The translations under genes were made by a program, and so were the position numbers. From positions 28,983,063 to 29,047,062 of the forward strand of contig CM035809.1 of the NCBI GenBank assembly GCA_020466095.1: a DNA stretch of 64,000 nucleotides, read 5' to 3'. Origin of the DNA: Chlorops oryzae. Its lineage: Eukaryota > Arthropoda > Insecta > Diptera > Chloropidae. Position 1 is the first letter of the stretch. Each line of letters starts with the position of its first letter. Of this stretch, positions 22,419 to 34,140 are shown in pieces. The notes under the pieces were generated by a model that was given only the letters and a program-made list of their open reading frames with translations, was not told where the DNA came from and ran no database searches.

Positions 22419-23591
22419 TAATTCTTCATTAAATATTTTATTGGTTTTTTTTTTAAGTTAAGATTTATCAAGTACAAAATCATCCAAAATATGTGGTCAT
22501 ATGAAACCAGGTGTGCACTTGGAATGAACGATCCAACGAAAAGAGTTACAATTGATTTAAAAAGCCAATAAATTCAGATTTATTTTTATTATTATTGGTC
22601 GACATTGGGTTAATTTTCTTTCTTTTGCTTAGAGGAAATTCCGTACCTGAAGTGAGCATCCATTGACATTAGCAAGTTCAATTAATATGTCTGAGTCACT
22701 CTCTCTATCTCTATCTGTTCTTTTCCAATCGTAAAACAAAGTTTGAGGATTAGAAGAAGCCTCAAGAGAGGAGGGTACCGGGAGGTTCAAAGCAATTTAA
22801 TTGTGAAACAGTCCGAAGTCGTTTCTTCCCTCTCTCTCTTGCAACTTACTACAAAGCTTTTATTTGGCTTCATTAAGTATCAGAAGGATTTAATTAATTT
22901 TCCTTTCATTCGTTTCCTTCGTAAATAACTTTTCTTGCAGCCTTAAGCATTTGATTTTCCTTTCCAGCTTCGCCTCATTTCCAGCACCAGGATGATAGTC
23001 CTGTGATTTATTTTTTTCCAACGAATTTCTTGTCCTCGCGCATTATCCTCATTAAGCTTAAGTCTTAAGAATTCACTCTTTTATTTGATTTCGCTGTCGA
23101 ATCCTGTCAAGCGACGACCATACATTGCGTAGATTATGCTCTCGTGTAAGCCCGGGTCGTTCATCCTTCAGAAATTCATTAAGTGAATCACACACAAATA
23201 TCCTTCATTAAGAAACAAAGCAAAAAAAAAAAAAAACACTTCAACTTTCATTTATATATCAGAATTTTTTGTAGGCCCAAGTTGAACGGATGATGATAGA
23301 GATAAGTCCAGGGATAATTTTTTTTTTTTACAAAAAATTAATAAAAAAAATTCCACAGATACTCCGTGCCATGTCATGTCATACCTCATCGTCCAAAAGT
23401 AGTGCTGTTGACAGTGAAATATTTCCTTCGTTTCCGCCTTGCTTGAGGGGATCCTCTTTGTCACAGAGTGTGTCAGGGTGGGATTGTGACGATGGCAATT
23501 CATTTGTGCTTATGACAGTGGAATTCCAAAAATCCTGCGATTATTGTCATTTATTGGGCTGTGCTCAAATCTAAAAAAAAAAGGTCAAATC
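22419..23591. other. Duplicated non-coding DNA
   Basis: Matches 25610-26790 closely. No exon-like or RNA feature was recognised; poly(A) and poly(T) runs are frequent. Confidence 0.5.
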
Positions 23592-24974
23592 CTTTACTGG
23601 TAGGAATTTTTTTTTTTTCCAGGAATTTAACTATTTTAGAGCACTGCTACTCCAAGCACGCCTAATCTATGTTTCAAAGCAGGGGAAGCGATAAAAAAAA
23701 CTGAACGTTTGGTTCAAACCCCCAAAGAAACTCGAGAAACTAGTAACGATATAAATTTTTTTTGTCTCTAAACCTCCCCACCCGTAATAATTTTCTGCAT
23801 ATGCACCTGTTAAATTGTTGCTTCTTTGACACAACCCTCGAAACCTTTGATTAAATGAATGAGGCACGTGAGCTTTTCTTCGTTCAAGCTGTCATAATAG
23901 TCGCCCCAAACCAAATCCTGCTGGAATATGAATCTCAGCATAGGCCCACTCGATGCTTGTGTATATGTATGTATTTCGGTCGGACTACTTGACATTAATG
24001 CAAGCGACGGTTGCATCCACATGTTCGAAGCTCGCCTCCTATGCATGGAAATTGTCGCGCAAGGACATGCAATAGGCATTCCTTTTTGCACAACTGTTTC
24101 GCCTTCTCATTATTTTTTTTTCGTTTTCCATTTTTTTTTTTGGTAATTCGCCGAAACGTGCTTGGAGTCGCGTGTACAACACTGACCCCGATTGTTATTA
24201 CAATGCTGTGTGTGTCCCCCTCTTCTCTCTCTCTTTACTCCCCTCTCTCGTTCTGCTCAAGTGCATAATTGCAGTTGTTGATTACGCTCGAGTGTTGGCG
24301 ACGACGATGGCTACAAGTGCCCTTAGAAAAACAAAAACAAAAACAAAAATAAGTAAAATAAAAATAACAATAAATACAACATCGAGGAGTCGTGTTGCCT
24401 CGACTCGACTCGGCTAATGCAATTGTATGATTGCTTTTTTCCACCAAGCGAATAGAGCGAATTTTGAGCAATATTCCCCGCATGGAATCAGGTCCTTGCA
24501 GCCATGAATATTCATGAGTCCATTGTAATGCGCGCCATTGTACCTCTTTGCCCGGTTATTTTATTTTATTTATTTCATCTTTCCTTCCTTCAACTTAACA
24601 AAGACTAAATTTATTTATTTTGGAATGGGATGAAGTGCCAGAAATAGGTTAAAGCCTTGAGAATTTTTTTTTTAGTTGCCGCTTCAAGAAGTATTGAACG
24701 AGAGAGAAAAAACTGTTTTATAGGATATTTTTCTTTATTATATTATTGACATGGGGTCGTCCGTCGCCTGTAACTTTGAAGAGCAAACTCTTATGCTTCT
24801 CACTCAGCGTTCAAACGAACTCGGTTTTCTTTAACCCTTTTTTAAGCTATTTGTTTTAAGAAACGAAAAACCTCTTGCATGGCATTGTATATCTCTATAT
24901 ATTCATAGAAATACACGGTAAATTCCTATTTTCTATCTTCAATTTTTACTTTACACAGAAAAAAAAGAAACTAC

Positions 24975-25609
24975 TGAATGTTTTGCGTGACGCAATTCAA
25001 TCTCCAATGAAGCATGAATTCCAATAGTGCGTGAGCTGCGGGAAAATAATGCGTGTGGTGCACTCCATAATTTAAATTTATATGCATAGAAGAGCACACG
25101 CACGTTTTCCCGCAGCTACCACTATTGGAATTCAGGTTGAGAGTTTTGGTAGAGATATAAACCATAATTTTTTATAATAATATTTGAACAAAAAAATACC
25201 AATCTAAGATACCGAGACTATAAAAATTATAGTTATCATTGAGTTTAAATGTTAAATCATAATTTGAAAAATTTTAAAAAAATTTCAAAATAACCAAACT
25301 CCATATATTTTAAAAGCTCTTTTTACGGAACAGGAACAGTTTTTTGTTTTATTAGTTTAAACATACCCAATACCGAGTACTCAAAAAATACCTACATCAT
25401 TAACCTTCAAAAATTTGCCTCGCAACGAGAAATATTTAATTTTTCAAAATTTTCTCGCACGAGAAATATTTAATTTTTCAAAATTTTCTCGCTACGAGGT
25501 CTCGCAGTGCGATACATTGGAGCTTGAGGAGCAATACGATTGAATGTATTGAAATTTCTGTGCGTCTCGCGCTCTCGCATCGGGCTCTCGCAATGTTGGA
25601 TTTTGGGCT
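24975..25609. mobile_element. AGCCCAAAATCC element, left-truncated copy
   Basis: The right half matches 21930-22418, ending GGATTTTGGGCT at 25609. The left terminus is deleted. A short internal direct repeat 'cgagaaatatttaattttt' appears at 25437-25480, and a foldback MITE is inserted at about 25011-25136. Confidence 0.65.
25011..25136. mobile_element. Foldback MITE, about 120 bp
   Basis: GAATTCCAATAGTG at 25016 and CACTATTGGAATTC ending at 25133 are inverted, with arms extending through 'agctgcgggaaaa'. It is absent from the matching site in duplication copy 1. A 3-bp TGA duplication is possible but uncertain. Confidence 0.72.
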
Positions 25610-26790
25610 TAATTCTTCATTAAATATTTTATTTGTTATTTTTTTTTTTTAGTCAAGATTTATCAAGTACAAAATCATCCAAAATATGTGGTCATATGAA
25701 ACCAGGTGTTGCACTTGGAATGAACGATCCAACGAAAAGTGCTACAATTGATTTTAAAAGCCAATAAATCCAGCTTTATTTTTATTATAATGGTCGAAAT
25801 TGGGTTAATTTTCTTTCTTTTGCTTGAAGAAATTCCGTACCTGAAAGTGAGCATCCATTGACTTAGCAAGTTCAATTAATATGTCGAGTCACTCTCTCTA
25901 TTTCTCTTCTTTTTTTTCAATCGTAAAACAAAGTTGAGGATTAGAAGAAGCCTCAAGAGAGGAGGGGGTACCGGGAGGTTCAAAGCAATTTAATTGTGAA
26001 ACATCCGAAGTCGTTTCTTCCCCTCTCTCTTGCAACTTACTACAAAGCTTTTATTTGGCTTCATTAAGTATCAGAAGGATTTAATTAATTTTCCTTTCAT
26101 TCGTTTCCTTCGTAAATAACTTTTCTTGCAGCCTTAAGCATTTGATTTTCCTTTCCAGCTTCGCCTCATTTCCAGCACCAGGATGATAGTCCTGTGATTT
26201 ATTTTTTGCAACGAATTTCTTGTCCTCGCGCATTATCCTCATTAAGCTTAAGTCTTAAGATTTCACTCTTTTATTTGATTTCGCTGTCGAATCCTGTCAA
26301 GCGACGACCATACATTGCGTAGATTATGCTCTCGTGTAAGCCCGGGTCGTTCATCCTTCAGAAATTCATTAAGTGAATCACACACACAAATATCCTTCAT
26401 TTAGAAACAAAGCAAAAAAAAACACTTCCACTTTCATTTATTGCAGGCATATCAGAATTTTTTGTAGGCCCAAGTTGAACGGATGATGATAGAGATAAGT
26501 CCAGGGATATTTTTTTTTTTTTTACAAAAAATTAATAAAAAAAATTCCACAGATACTCCGTGCCATGTCATGTCATGCCTCATCGTCCAAAAGTAATGCT
26601 GTTGACAGTGAAATATTTCCTTCGTTTCCGCCTTGCTTGAGGGGATCCTCTTTGTCCACAGAGTGTGTCAGGGTGGGATTGTGACGATGGCAATTCATTT
26701 GTGCTTATGACAGTGGAATTCCAAAAATCCTGCGAATTATTGTCATTTATTGGGCTGTGCTCAAATCTAAAAAAAAAAGGTCAAATCCTT

Positions 26791-27256
26791 TTTGAATTGC
26801 GCGCTCTGAAAAAAGCACTCGAACTGAAATTGATTTGATTCGAAATTCGTTATTACACCAAGATTATGGTAAATGGGCGAATCGATTGAAAATTTTTGAT
26901 ACCATTGAGAATATTATTTATGAAATTTTTCTTCTCTTTGCAGGTTCTTTCATCAAATGCTCCGATGGAATGGAATTTTTTCGAGAGGAGAACAAACTCA
27001 ATACACAAAAATGCAACTCTCAAACTCCAAGGAAACACACTCGAATTGACAATCAAGGTAATTTTCTGTGATCTAAATTATTTAATGAAGAAAATTAAAT
27101 ATTTCATGGTATTTAAAAAAAAACTTTTCATATCGAAAAACTTCGTTGTCCTCCGATCGATAGGCGGAAATCCCGTCGAAAATATCGAAAATTTCACAAG
27201 CAATCAAAATAGCGACATAATTTAAAGGCCATCGAATGTTTACCAGATTTTGACTG
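26791..27256. other. No gene supported
   Basis: Overlapping frames on both strands (26835-27297) carry no recognised domain. Confidence 0.4.
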
Positions 27257-27657
27257 CACTGAGCGAATTTAACCATGATTTTTTTAAAAGGGCGCATTGT
27301 TATTCACAGTCCTTTTGATTTTCGAGCAGAACAAAAATTTCAAAAGAAAAATTGTTGAGTTAACAACATTTTTGGTTAATTTGAAAGGAAATATGTTTAA
27401 TTACATTTATTTTCGTTCGTATAATTCTCATTTGGTTTATAAAATATGACATATAAGACATGTATTCATCTTAGAAATTTTTAAGCTTTGCGAAAGCAGT
27501 CACGACTAGGGATGGGCAAATTGGGAAATTACATCGATATATATCGTATCGATATATTTAAAAAGCATCGAAATTGAAACGATACTATCGGGGGAGAAAT
27601 ATCGAGCTTTCGATACATCGAGTTATAAAAACCAATTAAAAATGACTATTGTACTAA

Positions 27658-27826
27658 GGGAACGTGTCCAAACTACGTGAACCATTTTTTACTACTTTTT
27701 AACCCCCTCCCCCCCCCCTCGGTGACAATCCGTAGAACAATTTAAGTGACCAATTTGTCCAAAGTGTAGTACTTTCAGGACCCCCCTCCCCCCCCTAAAA
27801 GGGTCACGTAGTTTGGACACGTTCCC
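27658..27826. mobile_element. Harbinger-like MITE, 169 bp
   Basis: Inverted ends GGGAACGTGTCCAAACTACG, with TAA on both sides (27655-27657, 27827-27829). The sister hAT at 5757 has the uninterrupted site with one TAA. A 3-bp TWA target duplication is the PIF/Harbinger signature. The centre is a C-rich run. Confidence 0.85.
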
Positions 27827-27833
27827 TAATATA

Positions 27834-27984
27834 CAGTGTACCTTCGGGCACTACTCTAAACGGACAGATTTCAGGAATTTTCTAGTGCTCCTGCTTCTCA
27901 AATACTTTCCTCTTAAGCGAATGCCTCTGTTAAGCGGACATATATTTGGATCCCGTAGGTGTCTGCTTAAGACAGAGTACACTG
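27834..27984. mobile_element. pogo-like MITE, second copy
   Basis: Same CAGTGTAC ends as 5897-6071, lacking 24 bp near its left end. It is shared by both hAT copies. Confidence 0.6.
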
Positions 27985-28699
27985 TACACATATTATAGAC
28001 AAAATTGGAGTGTACAAAAGGACGTTTTCGAGTTCTCAGATGGAATGATAAGATATGATACGATAAGATAAGATATGATACGATAAGATAAGACATGAAC
28101 GATTAAAATGCCGCTTTATATCCAAGAGAAATACGTGTGAAGCACATGTTTACAATGACAGACATACCTATACAAAATATCGCTTTCGATGTCGGAAAAA
28201 GTATATCGATGTACGATATATCGCCGAGCAAAAATATCAGTATACATTTTCGATATATTGTTTTAAAAATATCGATGTTTTGATATATCGATGTTTTTTG
28301 CCCATCCCTAGTCACGACAACGGAGTGACAAAATCGGATGAAGTCCTATGGCTATTTTTGGGGTTACGTTCAGCAGAGAGCTCTATGACCATTTGCTTTG
28401 AACGTTAATTAAATTTGTTTTGACATTTCTTCTTTTATGGGTATTTTAGAAATTTTTTGTTGTTTTAAAAATTATCACATCATTTCAATTATGTCCGTGA
28501 TTAGTTCAACAATTTAAATTTTAAATCCATTTTTGAAAATTATCATTTCAATTCAACCTGAAAGATGGTTGATTCAAAAGGAAAATCTTTAATTTTTCCA
28601 ACAAGAAAAATTTTAAAATAAAAATATTCCTTGTTGAAGCCGTTTTGTATGTTTTTCCTTTTGATTTAAGCAGTTTTCTGGTTGATTTTTTTCTCTGTG

Positions 28700-29925
28700 C
28701 AGACTGCAGTCTCTGAAAGCGCCCGATAAATGTACCAAATCCCTGTATTTAGTCTCGATAGATTGTCAACATTTCAATTGTAAATCAATTTCAAAACGCC
28801 GGGAATTAAGTTGCGGACTGTTTTTGCTTTTACTCCTTGCTACATTTCCCTCGTAAGCCATTCAATATTTCTTTTTCCTGTGTATAAGAAAATTTGACAA
28901 CTTCTTGGAGCACAATTTATTGTATCCGAGCGTCACCGGATGGGGAACCTGTACGGTTTTCGGGCTTGGCAAACCCGCGTACTCTAGTCAACAGTTTAAC
29001 AGTACTGAATGATTGGGTATAGAATCTATATCTATAGAATAAACTGGTAGTGGCTTGTGTCAAGCGACGAAAGGTCGAGCAAACGATCCTGTTAACTTGG
29101 AGTGCCACAAGGCTAAATACCCGTGTCTATTTACGGGGGTTCCCTTGTGGGAGTCTCGCTGGGGCTGCACCAAATCTCTACAAATGGATTTTGATTGTGG
29201 CTATATCCCTGCATGAGATAAAATTGGTACACTCACTGTGTGTGCAGTGCACGTCCAGTGGAACCCCTTAAAGTCAAGTGATGCCTTAATTTGGCCATAC
29301 TGACATAAATCATCTAACATAATGTATCCGAGCGCTCCTTGTTACCGTTTTCGTACTGCAAAGAAAAAATTCCAAAATACCTTAAATTATGCTTCAAAAT
29401 TTTTCATTCAGCCCGGATGGTTCTGAGTCAAAAACAACACCTTCCCAAGAAAAAAATCTCAAAGTCTTTGACTCTATCAACACTCCTCCAGGGGTTTGGT
29501 TAGAAGTCTCCCTGTTATCCTATTTTGTGTACTCAGGTGTTCCAATATTAGTCCTTTTTTTATTGCTCCGTTTCAGAGCACTAAGTTCTTAGTTGGTTTA
29601 GTCCTCATAAACCTCCGTGTGTGAGTGCGAAATCGTGCGTGTTTGTGTCATGTCCTTCTTACTGTAATAGTTATGTTCTCTACAAAATGCTGCAGTTCAT
29701 TAAATTAATATGAAACAGCTCGGCCCGCTCACCCTCCATATTAGTGGCCATCACGTGCTACAAGCAAATACACAACAAGGAAAAGCTTAAATACAATTAG
29801 GAAAAAAGAAATAAGAACAACAAGGGAAAGTAAATTCGTTCAAGCGAAGAAAAAGGATACCAACATAAGCACCGTTTGCCGTAAGGCTAAACAAAAAAAC
29901 GACATAAAAAAAAAACAAGAGAGCT
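28700..29925. other. No gene supported
   Basis: Moderately balanced base composition. 'tgtatccgagcg' occurs twice (28921, 29323). Frames of 63-73 codons lack domains. Confidence 0.35.
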
Positions 29926-31018
29926 AAAGTCGGTCAAGACCGACTTTGTTATACCCAGCGTCCTGACAATATTGGCGCGCTATATTTTGTTTCTCTATCT
30001 ATGAGGAATTTACACAAAATCTATGATTGTGGGCGTGGCAGTGAGTGGAAAACAAATTTTTTCCTTACAAACCCATCAACCTTTGTTTCGACTTTGAAGC
30101 TCATAGACGTAGAGAAATAAGTGCCCGAAATATAATTGGAACCAATAACATATGTGATTGGAGCCTTGCCCCGATTGCATTATTAATTGAAGCCAATAAC
30201 AATATAATTAGAAAATGAAAAATACTAATTGTGCTTTATTGCTTATATAATTCCATTTAAATTTATCATATATGTAATTGCGTTCTGAACACATATGTAA
30301 TTACATCTTATTACATTTAAAATTTAAATCATTGGTACAATTATATATGTGATTGTATTTATTTTACAGCTTATTCTTATATTTCTCAAATGGTTTATAA
30401 TTTTGATCGTATATAAGGTGATTGAATTTTCAAAATCCTTAGGCACTCCAAGGGTCAGGTGGACTACGAATATGACGTGGTGAAATATATTCCGCCCAAT
30501 CGTTGGAGAATGCCCTTTTTATATTGTTATATAGAATATATTTTAAATTGCAGGGGATCACAAATTTAATTAGACGCAATTATGTATATGTAATTGCATT
30601 TGTTTGTATGTATATAATTCGATACATTGCAGGCGATTAGATATTTATTTGGACGAAGTTATATATGTAATTGAAATTATTTTTTTATCATTTGGTACAA
30701 TTACATATATAATTGGCTATGTGATATTTTTTCTCTGCGTATATTTCGAAATATCTCCACTTGTGGGCGTGGCAGTGGGCAGATATCACCTATTTTCGTT
30801 TTCGAGGTCCATCATTTGTACACTGTGTACCAAATTTTGACGTGATTGGGCCAGCCAATTGGACAGATATCCGACCACAGACGGACATGTCTAAACACAT
30901 TCAGTTGCCGATCCGAATAAAGTATATTGTAGGTATATTTGTCTATACCTACGGACCTTAGTTCCAGCTGTTACAAGATCTGCGCAAAACTAATATACCC
31001 AACCGAAGCTGGGTATAA
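29926..31018. mobile_element. Dipteran-type repeat with TTATACCCAGC ends
   Basis: A perfect 20-bp palindrome, AAGTCGGTCAAGACCGACTT (29926-29945), is followed by TTATACCCAGC (29949-29959). The far end is GCTGGGTATAA (31008-31018) with a small TATACCC hairpin. 'gtgggcgtggcagtg' occurs at both 30030 and 30765, flanking the nested 30107-30740 element. This layout resembles abundant non-autonomous repeats of flies. Confidence 0.6.
30107..30740. mobile_element. ACGTAGAGAAA MITE with AATTACATATGTAATT array, copy 1
   Basis: ACGTAGAGAAATAA at the left and TTTTTTCTCTGCGT at the right are inverted. The interior is built from many near-palindromic words of the type AATTACATATGTAATT. It is nested in the TTATACCC repeat. 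A closely similar copy lies at 45179-45823, so the boundaries are well supported even though no target duplication is clear. Confidence 0.78.
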
Positions 31019-31287
31019 GAAAGCGAGATTAAAGGACGAAAACAACACGAAAACATTGAATTGTGTCGTTTACGTTGCTTCCCTTTTTCTTTTCCATTTT
31101 CTTCAATTTTGTTTTTTCTTTTTAGTCTTTTTTAATGGCAGGCTTCAGTAAAGCGAACGTCGAGTAGATTGTTGTCCTCGTCTGCCTATGAGAATGTTTT
31201 GCTTTTTGGCCAGTTCGCAACGTGGAGCAAGTCCGCCGCGAGTTTTGGCTGTCCTTTAGTACCTTGGCTTTGAGAATGTGCTTCTGA

Positions 31288-31289
<2 letters not shown>

Positions 31290-31362
<73 letters not shown>
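31290..31362 (+). repeat. (GT)n microsatellite, about 36 repeats
   Basis: Uninterrupted GT dinucleotides; likely length-polymorphic. Confidence 0.98.
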
Positions 31363-31363
<1 letters not shown>

Positions 31364-32096
31364 TGGAATTCGGTCGGGGTCGTCGTTTAAAGAGCTATAA
31401 AAACATCGTAAATGGGCAAGAGGAAATGTTTGCGTATACTAGGTATATTTACGTATTCACTGTAGACAAACCAGCGGACCAAGAGGCGCAATTCCCGCGG
31501 GAATTATTTATTCAGAGGAAAAACGCTTATGCGACCGGCGCGACGAACGAATTGCGAATTAGTTAAAAATTTGTTCAGACCATTTCAAGGTTGTTGCGTC
31601 GTTCTCCTCCGACCTTTACGATAGAATCTGTGAGATCTTTTTATTTTAACTTTTCATCCGTCCTTGAATTTCTTTTATTTTATTTTATTTTATCCGATTC
31701 AATCCGTCGCAGCTATGCCTAAACAGTTTTCAGTAAATCACGCCAATGACGTCAAAAAAGTGTCTTTAAATTGGAATACACTGAAAAAAAAAAAAAATAA
31801 ATTGAATTTTTTTCTTCTTTGAGATTAAAATTTTTCTTAAATTTTAACTCCGGCCTCAATCCCTCAAATGTCCTTGCATCTGCTGTTTTGCTAAAAGGCA
31901 AATAAAAATCAATAACATCAACAATAACAACAAACAAATATTTATGAGTTTAGTTTGCAAAACTCCGATTTTCGATATCGGAGGCTCGAATCGTTAAACC
32001 TCAATACCTTGCTTATTCGTACAGGCGCGTACGAGGGGAATTATTTCGAGAGAGAATGTAGAATTATCAAACATATGAATCGGGACTACCCAGCGG
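31363..32096. other. No gene supported
   Basis: Contains a degraded micro-MITE-like 'ggaatacactgaaaaaaaa' at about 31773. No coding signal recognised. Confidence 0.35.
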
Positions 32097-32365
32097 GTAC
32101 ATTTTTTGTTCGCCTCAGCCAGGGATCGAACCCTCGATCTTCGGATTCTGAGTCAAGCACTCATCCACTACGCCGCTTCATGCTAACGTTCAACTGACGC
32201 TAAAACCTTATTTAAATTTCAATAGCTAATGAGATTCAAGCACATGAACAGCATCCCTCCACGAGGACATGTCCTCCAAGATGTCATGCATGACAATGTC
32301 ACCTATATGTCATCGATGACAACATTGGTGACTTTGTCATGCAGGAGATAATTTTCCGCTGGGTA
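32097..32365 (-). mobile_element. TACCCAGCGG TIR element with tRNA-like module
   Basis: TACCCAGCGG (32097-32106) and CCGCTGGGTA (32356-32365) are inverted ends. On the minus strand the A box CGGCGTAGTGG (complement of 32165-32175) and B box GGTTCGATCCC (complement of 32122-32132) are tRNA-like. The right part, with 'atgtcatcgatgaca'-type palindromes, matches the left part of 46586-47082 in inverse orientation. It is an internally deleted relative of that element. Confidence 0.72.
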
Positions 32366-32389
32366 TTTGCTCATTTATACCTGACACAC

Positions 32390-32945
32390 TTATACAGTTT
32401 TCTTATCGAAGGAGTTGAGCTATCTTGATGAAATTTGGTATGCGTGCTCACGGGGACATGAGTAAGAACAAGTTCGAGAATGGACCCGATCGGACCATAT
32501 TTAGGGGTACCTCCAGTACAAGGGTCTGTTACGAAAATCACAAAAACTGCTCTAAAATCGAAGTTTTTCAAGATATTTTGATGAAATTTGATATTTGATC
32601 ATATTTAAAGGCCAGTTATATTATTTCCAAGTATTGAAAAAGTGGGCGTGGCAGAAGGGCGTTTTTCGAAAGTTGTCTCCTACACCCGAAATTCAAATGG
32701 GGCTTGAACGACAGGGGGAATGTATGCTTCCTTTGTAGCCATAAACATACTCCCTAAAAATTTCCTTAATCGGTCCATTATTAAGGGTACCTCCAGTACG
32801 AGGGTCTGTCACAAAAACTGCCCCAAAATCGGTTATTTTCGAAATATTTGAATAAAGTTAAGAATTTCAGCATATATTAAGCCTGCGATTAGAACTCAAA
32901 AAATTCGGAAAATTGGGCGTGGCACAGAATATCCTTTCTTAATGG
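32390..32945 (+). repeat. Diverged tandem dimer with 'gggcgtggca'
   Basis: 'ggtacctccagtac' followed by 'agggtctgt' recurs at about 32508 and 32789, and 'gggcgtggca' at 32643 and 32916, giving a period near 280 bp. This is dipteran-type dispersed repeat sequence, non-coding. Confidence 0.6.
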
Positions 32946-34140
32946 TCGTGTTTTTTCGGCGTGTTTTAAAAATTATTATATTTTTATTTATCTTCACATT
33001 TTGTAGGGGGTTTGAACCCCTACAACTCACCCCTGCTTACGCACCTCTATTCCTAGCTAATGATGGTATCGTGAGCCTACAATGTCGGGGTAAGTCACAC
33101 CTGTCGCATCGTGATGTTTATGGGGACCTTTTTTTAGAATTTACTTTAGAAAGTGGCAATGATTTTTGTGTCAATATTATTTCGAAAAAATTTATTGGGT
33201 TCATTGAAATTGTAAAACATTAAGTCCTCGTGTTGACAGGTGCGAAGAGTGACTGTCAAAACTTTTTTCCATTGAAATTGAGTTTCGTTTTTCGGGAGGC
33301 GGCATATGTCATTTATTGCTTAAGTTGGGGAATTATGGACTGTTATAATAGGTGAAAAAAAAAACCTAATTTAATCCGCTCGAAACTTTTTTAAAAACCT
33401 CGTAAAAATCTTTGATCTATACTATATTGAATTGCTCCGTATTCACACAAGAGATATGTATTCCTTCGCCTTCCAGAGTTCAGAGTTGCTGTGGACATTT
33501 TTTTCTGGGACTGAATTTAAAAAAAAAAACTCAAGCAAACCCCACCAAATGGCAATATTGGCTGAAAACTGAGATTTATGTGTGTGACTGCAACACTCTT
33601 CACGAACATTCCTCTTCACTGTTTTCCACTCCACATCTCCACAATTGTATTTCGAGTTTATGGAGCGAATGTGAATTATCGTCATTCATCTCACAAGCTC
33701 TCGGAGTCGAATACCAACTTCGCGGATTTTTCAATTCGCCCGAACACGTGTCTGCCCGTGTTTTCCTCAAACACCCTCGGCTCGCCCCCTTAGCGATCCC
33801 GCGAAGAAATTACATTCCTTGAGCCTTTGAGTGGATTTCCGAATAATCGTTTGAAAAATAGCGCCAGTACTTAATCTCCTTTGGTGTTCCATTGTAAATG
33901 AATACTCAAGCTGTGAGCAATCACAACACATACACACAATCACGTCTTAAGAGTCAGAAGCCACGACAGCACTAAATCAAATTAAATGCCAAACTTTTTC
34001 GGAAAGGAAGCAAAAAAAAAATGCCTTAATGAAAATTTTTCCGCTTTATGCGTGATTTCTAATAGAATGGGAATGATTTTGAATATTCAATACATGTAAT
34101 CATATGGAAACAGTTATAATCACTCGCGCTCTTGATTGTA
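32946..34140. other. No gene supported
   Basis: A small hairpin, TGTAGGGG then CCCCTACA, spans 33002-33024. The 136-codon frame (33412-33822) overlaps a minus frame and lacks any recognised domain. Confidence 0.35.

Larger units (their letters stand above)
19601..23591 (+). repeat. Tandem segmental duplication, copy 1
   Basis: Begins CTTTACTGGTAGGAATTTT and runs to 'ggtcaaatcct', then restarts at 23592 with the same words. Copy 2 is 23592-26790. Copy 1 is about 800 bp longer because of the TIR element at 20933-21814. CTTT is shared at the left edge, the junction and the right edge, suggesting short-homology rearrangement. No gene was recognised inside. Confidence 0.92.
23592..26790 (+). repeat. 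Tandem segmental duplication, copy 2
   Basis: Direct partner of 19601-23591, without the 882-bp TIR element but with its own 120-bp foldback insert (25011-25136). Differences are mostly small indels and scattered substitutions. Confidence 0.92.
27507..28310 (+). mobile_element. hAT-type MITE, TAGGGATGGGC family, copy 2
   Basis: TAGGGATGGGC and GCCCATCCCTA ends, with a perfect 8-bp duplication GTCACGAC (27499-27506, 28311-28318) confirmed against the empty site in sister MITEs. ATCGATA-rich subterminal zones. It contains a Harbinger-like insert (27658-27826) and a pogo-like insert (27834-27984). Confidence 0.95.
27257..28699 (+). mobile_element. CACTGAG-end MITE, copy 3, split by nested insert
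   Basis: Left part 27257-27506 and right part 28311-28699 together match the other CACTGAG copies. The hAT MITE at 27507-28310 interrupts it exactly at GTCACGAC, which is single in uninterrupted copies. Confidence 0.88.

Noticed and set aside
33412..33822. 136-codon plus frame
   Set aside because: Overlaps an antisense frame, with no motif, splice support or repeat relation.
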